Positions 1 to 7,423 of a stretch of DNA of 64,000 nucleotides are shown here, piece after piece. The DNA lies in assembly GCA_015272325.1 (NCBI GenBank), contig JACYLU010000032.1, positions 1-64,000 of the forward strand, given 5' to 3'. Every line of letters begins with the position of its first letter. Position 1 is the first letter of the stretch. The notes below the pieces were generated by a model. It saw only the letters and a program-made list of their open reading frames with translations, was not told where the DNA came from and made no database searches. Source of the DNA: Synechococcales cyanobacterium C42_A2020_086 (lineage in GTDB: Bacteria > Cyanobacteriota > Cyanobacteriia > Elainellales > Elainellaceae). Both the position numbers and the translations under genes were made by a program.

Positions 1-77
1 GCTTCTGCTGTTTTCCCCGCTTCATCTACTTAATATCTCTTTGAAAACAAGCTCTCAAGCCCAGTGGACGTTTAGCA

Positions 78-473
78 TTGATATGGAGCTTCTGGGATCA
101 AAGCGACCTTATTTCCAAAGAATACACTCGTCTAGTTTTTGAAGCATCCAAGGATCAAGAGCCTCAATCCCAATCTGGAATGCAACTGAAAGCATGGTTC
201 AAGAGCATACGTTATCAACTATTTTGGCAAGGGTTATGGTTGCCCTACTTTACAAACTTACAGCGATACGAGTTCGGCTCTAATCAATCCTTAGATTTCC
301 CAGGTTTAATAGGTTTAGCCCGCAGTCAAGGATTTACGCCGTCTGAAGGGGAAGGTTTAGAAAAACTGATGTTAGATTTAGCTGTATTTCATCAACGCTT
401 TTGCGATCGCCAAGGTTGGGTAAGGTTGACATATCGCACACGCCTATATACCGCAATTTCCAACCATCCTTAA
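78..473 (+). CDS. C-terminal part of a class I SAM-dependent methyltransferase, 5' end lost or broken
   Basis: The reading frame is open from 45, but the only start is a TTG at 78. The translation just upstream of 78 (GRLALIW) looks like the core beta-strand that follows LKPGG in class I methyltransferases, so the true gene began further upstream. An in-frame TGA at 42-44 blocks that, and the window begins too close to tell decay from an artefact. The tail (GLWLPYF, YxPSEGE-like, then YRTRLY at the end) matches the C-terminal half of small cyanobacterial methyltransferases. The SAM-binding motif I is missing, so this product could not bind SAM on its own. A ferredoxin-like gene follows 13 bp downstream on the same strand. 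The substrate is unknown. Confidence 0.55.
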   Translation: MIWSFWDQSDLISKEYTRLVFEASKDQEPQSQSGMQLKAWFKSIRYQLFWQGLWLPYFTNLQRYEFGSNQSLDFPGLIGLARSQGFTPSEGEGLEKLMLDLAVFHQRFCDRQGWVRLTYRTRLYTAISNHP

Positions 474-486
474 AGGACTCCTCACT

Positions 487-939
487 ATGGATATAAAACC
501 CTTGCAAAAGAAGGCTAAATCACGAGGTATTGCTGTTAATGGGCAAGGTGGCTATGAACGACATATTTTATTGTGTACTGGGTTGCGCCAAAGTGGAGAT
601 ACTTGTTGCCCTGCTGAAGAAGGTGCTAAAACTCGGAAATATCTGGGTAAACGACTGAAGCAACTTAGCCAAGAAGGACACAATATTTATCGCACAGAAG
701 TGGAATGTTTAATGTTTTGTCGAGGAGGGCCGCTCGCGGTAGTCTACCCTGAAGGGACTTGGTATTGTCATGTTACACCAGAGGTCTGTGAACGCATTAT
801 TCAAGAGCATTTGTTAGAAGGCAAACCCGTTGAAGAATTTAGGTTTGCTTGTAACCCATTATTAAAAAGACCTGTAAGCACACTTCTCATACAGGCTAAC
901 AACCGCACTGAACCGCAACTTGCCAACATAGCCTGGTGA
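487..939 (+). CDS. Thioredoxin-like [2Fe-2S] ferredoxin domain protein
   Basis: A 150-residue protein of the thioredoxin-like ferredoxin fold. Four cysteines sit in the family pattern: one in LLCTG, one about ten residues later at TCC, and a late pair CLMFC spaced by three residues. These should bind a [2Fe-2S] cluster. The region [16 protein letters not shown] is the usual loop after the second pair. The C-terminal 40 residues are longer than the minimal domain and have no clear motif. The ATG start follows GGACTCCTCACT, only a weak ribosome binding site. The redox partner is unknown. The stop codon lies inside an attC-like palindrome (895-981), so this may be the last gene of an integron cassette. 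Confidence 0.82.
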   Translation: MDIKPLQKKAKSRGIAVNGQGGYERHILLCTGLRQSGDTCCPAEEGAKTRKYLGKRLKQLSQEGHNIYRTEVECLMFCRGGPLAVVYPEGTWYCHVTPEVCERIIQEHLLEGKPVEEFRFACNPLLKRPVSTLLIQANNRTEPQLANIAW

Positions 940-981
940 GTTGCAAGGGCTATTTGCGTCTAGTGGGCGCGAACGTTGGGC
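895..981 (+). repeat. attC-like recombination site, divergent member
   Basis: The left core GCTAAC (895-900) and right core GTTGGGC (975-981, a perfect GTTRRRY) bracket an imperfect palindrome: CACTGAACCGCAA on the left pairs with TTGCGTCTAGTG on the right, with small offsets. Its length of 87 bp equals the better attC-like sites downstream, and its orientation suits + strand cassettes. The inner sequence does not match the three-site family at 1752, 5081 and 5389, so this is the weakest of the four. It overlaps the 3' end of the ferredoxin gene. Confidence 0.45.
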
Positions 982-1076
982 TAATTCCTCGCCTAGTGGA
1001 GACATCGCTTTAATGCTACCTGTGAGCCTCGTGGACTGTGATAAGCTCGGTATCAGATGAGTAGGCTATACAAGCG

Positions 1077-1391
1077 ATGCCTGTCCAAACAAAAGCCCAA
1101 GTGCTAGCTCTGCTCCAGGAGTATCACCAAGAGCTACGCCGCTTTGGAGTGAAACGTTGCGGCGTTTTCGGCTCATTTGTCCGTGACACTGCAATTCACC
1201 CTCAAAGTGATGTTGATATCTTGGTTGTCTTTGATCCAGACCAGAAAACGTTTGATAACTTTATACATCTATCCTTTTTTCTAGAAGATCTTTTTGGCAG
1301 AGCAGTTGACCTTATCACTGTAGAGTCATTAAGCCCTTATATTGGTCCGCATATTTTAGATGAGGTCGAGTATGTCTCCGTCAGCTCGTGA
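1077..1391 (+). CDS. mntA: MntA-type nucleotidyltransferase antitoxin
   Basis: A 104-residue minimal nucleotidyltransferase. The signature GSFVRD followed by SDVDILVVF (residues 32-52) gives the active-site GSxxR and the two metal-binding aspartates of the MNT family. In characterised MntA/HepT pairs this enzyme adenylylates a tyrosine on the HEPN toxin and so disarms it. The next gene encodes that HEPN partner and its start overlaps this gene by 20 nt, a coupled arrangement typical of toxin-antitoxin operons. The ATG at 1077 has no strong ribosome binding site. The pair lies between two attC-like sites (895-981 and 1752-1838), which suggests a mobile cassette. Confidence 0.9.
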   Translation: MPVQTKAQVLALLQEYHQELRRFGVKRCGVFGSFVRDTAIHPQSDVDILVVFDPDQKTFDNFIHLSFFLEDLFGRAVDLITVESLSPYIGPHILDEVEYVSVSS

Positions 1392-1716
1392 ATATTTACA
1401 GCATATTCTTGATGAAACGACCTACATCATGACCAGTTCTACGAGTTTAGACAAGACAAAATTTGTGCAAGATGAAACGCTGAAGCGTGCTTACGTTCGT
1501 AGTATTGAAGTAATTGGCGAAGCTGTCAAACAGTTGCCAGACGGGTTGCGTCAAAAATACGATGTGATTGAGTGGCGGTCTATGGCTGGGATGCGTGATC
1601 GATTAATTCATAACTACTTTGGTGTTGACTACGACATTGTTTGGGATGTTGTAGCCAATAAAATCCCTACACTTGATGCTGAAATTAGGCTAATTCTTAA
1701 ACAAGAATATCCATAG
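1372..1716 (+). CDS. hepT: HepT-type HEPN domain toxin (DUF86)
   Basis: A 114-residue all-helical HEPN protein. Residues near the middle read RDRLIHNYF, which holds the RX4H ribonuclease motif and the HXY tyrosine that MntA modifies. The family cleaves RNA as a dimer. An upstream in-frame ATG at 1360 exists, but the ATG at 1372 gives the usual N-terminus (MSPSAREYLQHILDE) and is preferred. Translation is probably coupled to mntA, whose last 20 nt it overlaps. Its stop is 36 bp before an attC-like site, the spacing expected of a cassette gene. Confidence 0.9.
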   Translation: MSPSAREYLQHILDETTYIMTSSTSLDKTKFVQDETLKRAYVRSIEVIGEAVKQLPDGLRQKYDVIEWRSMAGMRDRLIHNYFGVDYDIVWDVVANKIPTLDAEIRLILKQEYP

Positions 1717-1751
1717 GTCGAGTATTGGCAAAAACAGTAGGATTTGCAGCA

Positions 1752-1838
1752 GCCCAACAATTCAAATGCAGTGGACGGTTGAGAGCCACTGGTGCTAAGT
1801 CCGAGGTTATCTGCCGCCGCTGATTTGAGCCGTTAGCT
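1752..1838 (+). repeat. attC-like recombination site, family copy 1
   Basis: The left core GCCCAAC (1752-1758, perfect RYYYAAC) and right core GTTAGCT (1832-1838) bracket an 87 bp imperfect palindrome. TTCAAATGCAGTGGACGG on the left pairs with GCCGCCGCTGATTTGAGC on the right, with one unpaired G on the left arm, like the extrahelical base of true attC sites. The central stretch CTGGTGCTAAGTCC and the arm TCTGCCGCCGCTG are shared with the sites at 5081 and 5389. It lies right after hepT and points the same way. Confidence 0.72.
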
Positions 1839-1992
1839 GGCTTGGGTGATCGGTGAAGACACTCGTTGAACGCTTCCATCAGTCTTTAGAACAGCTATCT
1901 CAGAGATACACACAATCATCTTCGAGCGTGGACTTCTCTCTTCGGAGTAATTATGATGGGCTGAGAGCAAACCTAATTTCTTGCCAGTTGTC

Positions 1993-2412
1993 ATGCCCGA
2001 ATCATGTTCAGTTTTAATCGACTTTAGCGAAGCAGGTCTCAATTTTGATCGCGCTGAGCTAGAGAGCTTTTTGTTGACTATCGCTGACGAAATGGAATCT
2101 GGTGCTTTGGTGCAATCTGCCCGTCTAGCCCGTGACGAAGATATCCCAGAGTCAGCAAAATCTGGAGTCGGAGCATTTCTCATCGGGATTCTGACGACTG
2201 AGATTAACCGTGAGAATCTGGGTAAGGTGATGGACTATCTGGGGAACCTCCGCTATGGCAGAACCCTGACACTATCTGGTGAAATTGACGGTATGACCTA
2301 CAGCATTGAGTATCGAAACAAGAAGGAGTTGGATCAGGCAGCGGACACTATCGAGCGGTTGGCAAATCTGCGGGTTAAGATCCGGGAACAACAGACTCTG
2401 CCTGAAAACTAA
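1993..2412 (+). CDS. EACC1-like small protein of a caspase-linked conflict system
   Basis: A 139-residue protein with a ferredoxin-like alternation of strands and helices. It opens with a strand (LIDFS), then a helix, then the segment IPESAKSG-GAFLIGIL, a long helix, and a hairpin LTLSGEIDGMTYSIEY ending in a helix. This order and the PxxAKxG motif resemble EACC1, a small constant component coded beside caspase or trypsin effectors in bacterial conflict systems. The match is by pattern only. The track-long frame could begin at TTG 1981, but the ATG at 1993 is more likely. It is followed 24 bp later by a caspase gene, as expected for EACC1. Confidence 0.68.
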   Translation: MPESCSVLIDFSEAGLNFDRAELESFLLTIADEMESGALVQSARLARDEDIPESAKSGVGAFLIGILTTEINRENLGKVMDYLGNLRYGRTLTLSGEIDGMTYSIEYRNKKELDQAADTIERLANLRVKIREQQTLPEN

Positions 2413-2436
2413 CTGTAACAATCTAGATCTAGCTTC

Positions 2437-4347
2437 ATGGGAAAGTATGCACTCTTAATCGGCGTTGATACTTATGGTGAAGGGCTGCAACCGCTACCAG
2501 CAGCTTCCAAAGACGTAGCAGCACTGCGGGAAGTGTTGCTGAACCCTCAGATGGGCGGGTTTGATCAGGCAAAACCCCTAATTAATCCCACACAACCCGA
2601 AATGGCGCGGGAAATTGAGTTATGGTTTCAAGACCGGCAGCCAGAGGATTTAGTGCTGCTGTTCTTCTCTGGTCATGGAGTAAAGGACGATCGCCGGGAA
2701 CTCTTTTTCGCGGCTCGGAACACCGAGAAACAGCATGATTACTTAATCCGATCTACAGCTACCTCTGCTCAATTCATTCACGACTGTATCAGTCGGTGCA
2801 AAGCCAAATACCAGGTACTTATTCTCGACAGTTGCTTTAGCGGAGCCTTTGGCGAACTGGTTGGGAAAGATGATGGTGAGATACCATTGCAAGAGCAACT
2901 GGGGGCTGAGGGGCGAGTAGTGCTGACCTCCACCAGTGCGGTGGATTATTCCTTTGAAGAAAAGGGCGCGGATTTGTCCATTTATACCCGCTATCTTGTG
3001 GAAGGCATTGCCACAGGTGCTGCCGACGAGGATAGTGATGGGGTCATTACAGTGGAAGAACTGCATCGATATGCGGGGCGAAAGGTGCAGGAAGCTTCGC
3101 CCGCCATGAGTCCCAAAATTTTCATTCCGCTAGGGGAAGGTTATCGCATCAAGCTCGCTCGTTCGCCCCAGGATGACCCCAAGCTGAAATACCGCAAGGA
3201 AGCCGAGCGCAGAGCTACGGGAGCAGAGTTCACTATCCCAGCCAAACGAATATTGATACTGCTTCGTGCGGAGTTGGGACTTTCGGAGTCTGAAGCAGAG
3301 GCGATCGAAGCCGAAGTGCTGCGTCCTCATCGAGAGTACCAAAAGAAGCTGGAGGAGTATCACGCTATTCTTCAAGAATGTTTAGAGAAAGAAAAAATAC
3401 TCAGCCCAAAAGTTATAGAGGATCTGATTGCTCTTCGAGAACATCTGAAATTGCGAGAGGAAGATGTTGCTCCTGTTGAACGGAGATCTCTCAATGGCTC
3501 TAGCTTGAAAGAGTATGAAACTTATAACAGCCAGAAAATTGAACAAGATAAATCTGATCTTGATTTATCGAAACCTCTCCCATTGACATCCAAAGAAATG
3601 AGCGAAGGCTTGACAAAAGATATTCTGCTTGATGATGGTCAAAGAATAACTATCAACATTCCTGCTGGGGTCAAAGAGGGTCAAAAACTGCGTATTCAAG
3701 GAAAAGGTCAAGTTAATCCAGATACGCACGACAGAGGAGACTTGTATCTAGTTATTCAACCTCAAGAAGTATCAGCTAATAGTCAAGAAAAAATAAACAT
3801 CCTTCAGCAAAATCAAGAGGATGATCTGAGTTCGGAGCGGTTTGGGGCTAACTACTATGCAAAGCTGCGTGACCTGCTAGCTGCTCAAGACTGGAAAGCC
3901 GCCGACAAGGAAACCGCTGACCGCATGTGTGAGGTAATGGATCGACAAAAAGAAGGCTGGTTAGGGGCTGAAGATATCAAGAAATTCCCATGCCAGGATT
4001 TACGTAACATTGATCGCTTGTGGGTAAGGTATAGCCAGGGAAAATTTAGCTTTAGCGTGCAGAAGAAAATTTGGGAAATCTGCGGTAGTCCAACCTCGTA
4101 TGGCACGGGATGGGAAAAGTTTGGTGTCATCGTTGGATGGCGAACAGAAGGGAAATGGGGTGAGTGGTTGCCATATTCACGACTAACTTATAGTCTCGAC
4201 GCGCCGAAGGGACACTTACCGTCAGGGCGCACTGGTATTGACGGTGGATTGGGTAGAGGAATGGGACTTCTTCATGGGCGTCGGGGGGTGGGGTGGGGGT
4301 TTCGAAGTTTTTTTCAGGTAGGGCTTCTTTTTGCTCGCAGCGATTAA
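2437..4347 (+). CDS. Caspase-like protease fused to a DnaJ C-terminal-type domain and a GUN4 domain
   Basis: A 636-residue multidomain protein. Residues 1-235 are a caspase p20-type domain with His80 (FFSGHG) and Cys133 (LDSCFSG). Residues 197-208 form a canonical EF-hand loop (DEDSDGVITVEE), hinting at calcium control. A charged helical region spans 250-345. Residues 394-442 resemble the substrate-binding part of DnaJ (INIPAGVKEGQKLRIQGKG, then RGDLYLVIQP). Residues 472-596 are a GUN4 domain (KLRDLLAAQDWKAADKET, GWLGAEDI, IDRLWVRYSQGKFSFSVQK). GUN4 binds porphyrins in chlorophyll synthesis. The last 40 residues are Gly/Arg-rich and come from G-runs near 4285-4301, so the end may be frameshifted. 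With the EACC1-like gene upstream, a stress- or invader-triggered suicide role is inferred. Confidence 0.85.
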   Translation: MGKYALLIGVDTYGEGLQPLPAASKDVAALREVLLNPQMGGFDQAKPLINPTQPEMAREIELWFQDRQPEDLVLLFFSGHGVKDDRRELFFAARNTEKQHDYLIRSTATSAQFIHDCISRCKAKYQVLILDSCFSGAFGELVGKDDGEIPLQEQLGAEGRVVLTSTSAVDYSFEEKGADLSIYTRYLVEGIATGAADEDSDGVITVEELHRYAGRKVQEASPAMSPKIFIPLGEGYRIKLARSPQDDPKLKYRKEAERRATGAEFTIPAKRILILLRAELGLSESEAEAIEAEVLRPHREYQKKLEEYHAILQECLEKEKILSPKVIEDLIALREHLKLREEDVAPVERRSLNGSSLKEYETYNSQKIEQDKSDLDLSKPLPLTSKEMSEGLTKDILLDDGQRITINIPAGVKEGQKLRIQGKGQVNPDTHDRGDLYLVIQPQEVSANSQEKINILQQNQEDDLSSERFGANYYAKLRDLLAAQDWKAADKETADRMCEVMDRQKEGWLGAEDIKKFPCQDLRNIDRLWVRYSQGKFSFSVQKKIWEICGSPTSYGTGWEKFGVIVGWRTEGKWGEWLPYSRLTYSLDAPKGHLPSGRTGIDGGLGRGMGLLHGRRGVGWGFRSFFQVGLLFARSD

Positions 4348-4450
4348 TACCGTACACAAAGGTAATTGAGAGCTTTACTATGGAACGCGAAACCAGATTG
4401 CTTGCCGCCAGTTAAAATCTTAGTGTGAGCTGACTACCGCCACTTTATCC

Positions 4451-4696
4451 ATGCTTAGTACAATAGTTACCGACACAGGACAAATTACTCTACCTGAGGA
4501 AGTTCGGCAGCATCTCAAGCTGGTGAGCGGCAGTCGAGTTGAGTTCGTTATTGACGAAGAGGGTCAAGTGAAGATCCTTCCCCTCAACGTTGCTGTAGAA
4601 GCCCTATCCGGTATCCTTCACCGACCGGGTATGCAAAGAGCGTCCCTTGACGATATGGAAGCAGCCATCTCTCAGGGCGCACATGATTGGGCTTGA
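4451..4696 (+). CDS. AbrB/VapB-type antitoxin
   Basis: An 81-residue protein whose first 45 residues form a swapped-hairpin AbrB/SpoVT fold (GQITLPEEVRQHL, then GSRVEFVIDEEGQVKILPL). The C-terminal tail should wrap the toxin. The next gene, a PIN toxin, starts inside its last codons (14 nt overlap), the standard layout of such operons. The family binds DNA at its own promoter and represses the operon. Both genes sit between attC-like sites at 1752 and 5081, on the same strand as all other cargo. Confidence 0.88.
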   Translation: MLSTIVTDTGQITLPEEVRQHLKLVSGSRVEFVIDEEGQVKILPLNVAVEALSGILHRPGMQRASLDDMEAAISQGAHDWA

Positions 4697-5072
4697 TACC
4701 AACATCCTGGTTCGCTACCTCACCCGCGACGACGAGCAGCAGTGGCAGCAATCCGCCACTGTTATTCAGCAGAGTCAGCCTTGCTTCGTTACAAATATTG
4801 TTCTTTGTGAGTTGGTTTGGGTGCTGAAGGGAGCAATTTACGGCTTTCGTAAAGATGAGATCATCAACGTACTAGAAGCGATGTTGCATAGTGCAGCATT
4901 TGAATTTGAAAACCGCTCGACGGTTGACCAAGCTCTACAACGGTACAAGCAGGGGAAGGCTGATTTTTCTGATTATCTGATTGGGGCAGTATTTCGACAG
5001 GCGGGTTGCACAGAAACCGTAAGCTTCGATAGCAAATTAAAGGGTGAAGGGGGTTTTCAGTGTCTGGAGTAA
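4683..5072 (+). CDS. PIN domain ribonuclease toxin (VapC family)
   Basis: A 129-residue PIN nuclease. The acidic residues that bind magnesium are visible: Asp in GLDTNILVRYL near the start, Glu in LCELVWVL, Asp in DFSDYLIGA and Asp in SFDSKL. The start at ATG 4683 lies inside the antitoxin gene. VapC proteins cut specific RNAs when the antitoxin is lost. The target here cannot be told. The gene ends 8 bp before an attC-like site, as in an integron cassette. Confidence 0.9.
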   Translation: MIGLDTNILVRYLTRDDEQQWQQSATVIQQSQPCFVTNIVLCELVWVLKGAIYGFRKDEIINVLEAMLHSAAFEFENRSTVDQALQRYKQGKADFSDYLIGAVFRQAGCTETVSFDSKLKGEGGFQCLE

Positions 5073-5080
5073 GCAGAGCC

Positions 5081-5166
5081 AGCTAACACTGCGTGGCAGC
5101 GGACGGATAAAAGTTACTGGTGCTGAGTTCAAGGTGATCTGCCGCCGCTGCACTTCAACGTTAGCT
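5081..5166 (+). repeat. attC-like recombination site, family copy 2
   Basis: The left core AGCTAAC (5081-5087) and right core GTTAGCT (5160-5166) are near-exact reverse complements. The inner arms GGCAGCGGACGG and TGCCGCCGCTGC pair with one extra base. The centre CTGGTGCTGAGTTC-AAGGTGATCT matches the site at 1752 in all but a few positions. It follows the PIN toxin stop by 8 bp. The GTTAGCT core departs from GTTRRRY at one position. Confidence 0.75.
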
Positions 5167-5388
5167 GTCTGCCTTCAGTGCGAGGCTGTCGTTCCTGAAA
5201 GTCTGTCGCTGAGTTGCAACTCTTGAGTCAGCGAAGATTGGGTCAGGAGGGGCGATCGGTGGGGCGGCGACATCGCCCCGTAGGGTGTTCGTGAGTAGCA
5301 GCGGTCAGGGGGGTGGGGGGCGATCGGTGAGGCAGCGAAGCGTCAGAAAGCTCTGGGTCGTGGAAGAGCAATCCGGTGGGCGGCGACC
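5167..5388 (+). other. Possible gene-less integron cassette
   Basis: A 222 bp stretch between two attC-like sites with no convincing gene. It holds a G+C-rich hairpin (GGGGCG 5261-5266 with CGCCCC 5274-5279) with no T-run, and a 20 bp near-repeat, GGCGATCGGTG(G/A)GGC(G/A)GCGA, at 5251-5270 and 5319-5338. Integron cassettes without an ORF are known to carry promoters or small RNAs. Nothing here proves either. Confidence 0.4.
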
Positions 5389-5476
5389 AGCTAACACGTC
5401 AGTGCAGCGGATTGATGAATGCCAAAAGGGTGCCAAGTGCGAGGCTATCTGCCGCCGCTGCATTTTGCCGTTAGCC
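5389..5476 (+). repeat. attC-like recombination site, family copy 3
   Basis: The left core AGCTAAC (5389-5395) and right core GTTAGCC (5470-5476) flank arms CAGTGCAGCGGA and TGCCGCCGCTGCATTTT that pair with an offset base. The right arm GCTATCTGCCGCCGCTGCA is shared with the other two family copies. It is the last attC-like site before the IS remnants, so the array probably once went further or was truncated there. Confidence 0.72.
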
Positions 5477-5645
5477 TGCTACACACCCATTCGTGGAGAC
5501 GGTACACCCGTCCTATCTGTCAGCATTCCATCACTGCGCCGTTCTCTGGTTTGGCATTGTGGTATTCGTCTGTTCTGTGTGTCGCATGGCACCGCGAAGT
5601 CTGCCGGTTAAGGAGCGAGGATAGTCTGCCAAGGAGCGAAGAGGG

Positions 5646-5873
5646 TCAGTTTTGTCCAGCTTCTTCTTCCACCACCTTTCGCACGAAGACAAAGTACGAA
5701 CCGTTCAGGAAGTGTTTCGGGTTCTGAAGCTGCGGGGGGAATTCCATGTCGCCGATTGGGGCAAGCTGCAAAATGCCCTGATACGGAGCCTGTTTTACTT
5801 GATCTAGTTATTGGACGGCTTTGAGAACACACGAGACAATGTGCAGGGCATGTTGCCGAAGCTTTTTACGAAA
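5646..5873 (+). pseudogene. Remnant of a class I SAM-dependent methyltransferase
   Basis: Read in the frame of 5652, the translation contains SSFFFHHLSHEDK and then VFRVLK-GEFHVADWG, the post-motif region of a methyltransferase. It continues through an in-frame TAG (5799-5801, probably from CAG) into LLDGFENTRDNVQGMLP. Around 5873-5880 it runs into IS630 sequence without a frame change. The N-terminal SAM-binding half is absent. The gene looks as if an IS630 element inserted into it and both then decayed. It is not closely similar to the methyltransferase piece at 78-473. Confidence 0.65.
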
Positions 5874-6629
5874 GGGAGTCTTGAAAATATTGACAGCGCT
5901 CTGTGGACTCGTCAAGCGGTGGGCTGTTTGTTTGAGCAGGTGAGCGGCGTAGTGATGCCGATTCGCACGGTCGGGGAGTATCTCAAGCGCTGGGGGATGA
6001 CCCCACAAAAGCCGAGCCAGCGAGCCTATGAGCAAGACCGGCAAAAGGCATGGTTGCAAACGGAGTATCCCAAGATCCAGCAAAAAGCGCAGCAACAAGG
6101 GGCAGAGATTGGTTGGGGCAATAAGTCAGGAGTGCGCTCAGATGCTCAAGTGGGACGGGGCTATGCCTATAAGGGAGAAACCCCTGAGATTCAACTCAAT
6201 ACCCAGAGGGCATGGGTGAATGACGTCGTCAGTATCGACAATCAGGGCACGGTCAGGGTCATGCTGTATGCCCACAAGCTGACGGCTGAGGTGGTTATGG
6301 TGTTTTTAAAGCGGCTCATTGCTCAGCGCAAACGGAAATTGCTGTGGATTGTAGACCGTCATCCAGTGCATCGTTGTGCTGTTGTACAGCACTGGCTTGA
6401 AGCGCATCAAGCTCAGATAGAGATGGTGTATTTGCCGCCGTACTTGCCGCCATTGAATCCAGCGGAGTATCTTAACTGTGATGTCAAGCAGGGAGTCCAC
6501 TCGAAACCACCGACACGGAATCAACAACAATTGCAGCGTCGGGTGTTGTCGCATCTGCGGAAACTACAGAAATTGTCGGAGCGAGTGATGCGATACTTCA
6601 AGCATCCGTCGATTGCTCATGCTGCTTAA
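5874..6629 (+). pseudogene. IS630-family transposase, truncated and inactivated
   Basis: From ALWTRQAV onward the translation follows IS630 transposases: MPIRTVGEYLKRWGMTPQKP, then the DDE catalytic region, ending in SHLRKLQKLSERVMRYF. The N-terminal DNA-binding helix-turn-helix is missing. The first catalytic motif, usually GDETG, reads GNKSG, so the first aspartate is lost. The second aspartate (IVDRHPVH) and the glutamate (LNPAEYLN) remain. The element therefore cannot transpose. Terminal inverted repeats were not identified. Confidence 0.85.
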
Positions 6630-6745
6630 AATGCACTCTCAATGATTGCCGGGTTAATATGATTTTCAAGCTAGACGACGATATCATTGTGCTAAAAAAC
6701 GATAGTAGACCGAGATAACTGTTATTGCGTTTGCTAATTTGAGCT

Positions 6746-7261
6746 ATGACTTCAGAACTAGAAACATTTCGTAGAACGGTTGAGCATATTGCTTTGGTAC
6801 AACGATTATTACTATCAGCCCAGATAGAACTTACCCGCCGTATCGTAACGCACGACCAAACCAAACTACATTCTCCTGAATGGGAAATGTATCGAGAGGT
6901 AATACCTAAACTAGAAAAGCTGCCTTATGGCTCGGAAGAGTATAAAGCTCTAGTTGCGGAGATACAGGATGGTTCGTTGAAGCATCATTTTGAGCACAAT
7001 CGTCATCACACCGAACATTTTGAAAACGGTGTCAATGGGATGAACTTGTTTGATGTTTTAGAAATGCTAATTGATTGGATCGCACACACCAAACTTCGTG
7101 CTGATGGCGATATTACTAGATGTATTGAAATCAATTCGGAGCGGTTTGGTATTTCTCCTCAACTTAAGCAAATCATGTGCAATACAGTGCCGTGGATGGA
7201 AGACGAATTTTCCGATCTAAAAACTCAAGCTGATATTATACGAAGCCGTGGATTGGAATGA
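6746..7261 (+). CDS. DUF5662 family protein
   Basis: A 171-residue soluble helical protein. It shows the features of DUF5662: HDQTKL near residue 37, EEYKALVAEIQDGSLKHHFEHNRHH near the middle, and GMNLFDVLEMLIDWIAHTK followed by INSERFGIS. The many histidines in HxxHHNxHH-like order suggest a metal site, as in HD-type hydrolases, but no activity is known for the family. Related genes often occur in phages and plasmids. It stands intact between two dead transposases, so it may be a passenger gene of the island. Confidence 0.8.
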   Translation: MTSELETFRRTVEHIALVQRLLLSAQIELTRRIVTHDQTKLHSPEWEMYREVIPKLEKLPYGSEEYKALVAEIQDGSLKHHFEHNRHHTEHFENGVNGMNLFDVLEMLIDWIAHTKLRADGDITRCIEINSERFGISPQLKQIMCNTVPWMEDEFSDLKTQADIIRSRGLE

Positions 7262-7324
7262 GAATGCTGCATGGGTGTTAATTGCAAGTAGACATCATTG
7301 AAGGTAGGTTAGTTACGATCTCAG

Positions 7325-7417
7325 TATTTTAGGAAAGACCGCAGCAATCGCTTCTGGAAAGCCTTTGAGTCCATCGACACAAGCAATGAAAATGTCTTCT
7401 ACGCCCCGATTCTTCAA
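7325..7417 (-). pseudogene. IS256-family transposase scrap
   Basis: About 31 codons reading LKNRGVEDIFIACVDGLKGF and on to AVFPK. This is the conserved heart of IS256/mutator transposases, including the second catalytic aspartate region. Both ends are missing. It continues in frame from the IS110 remnant upstream, making one chimeric ORF that is surely not functional. Confidence 0.75.
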
Positions 7418-7423
7418 CCAAGC

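Noticed and set aside
895-5476. A CRISPR array made by the attC-like repeats
   Set aside because: The units are long palindromes spaced hundreds to thousands of bases apart and with genes between them.
5874-6629. Functional IS630 transposase
   Set aside because: The first catalytic aspartate is replaced and the N-terminal DNA-binding domain is absent.
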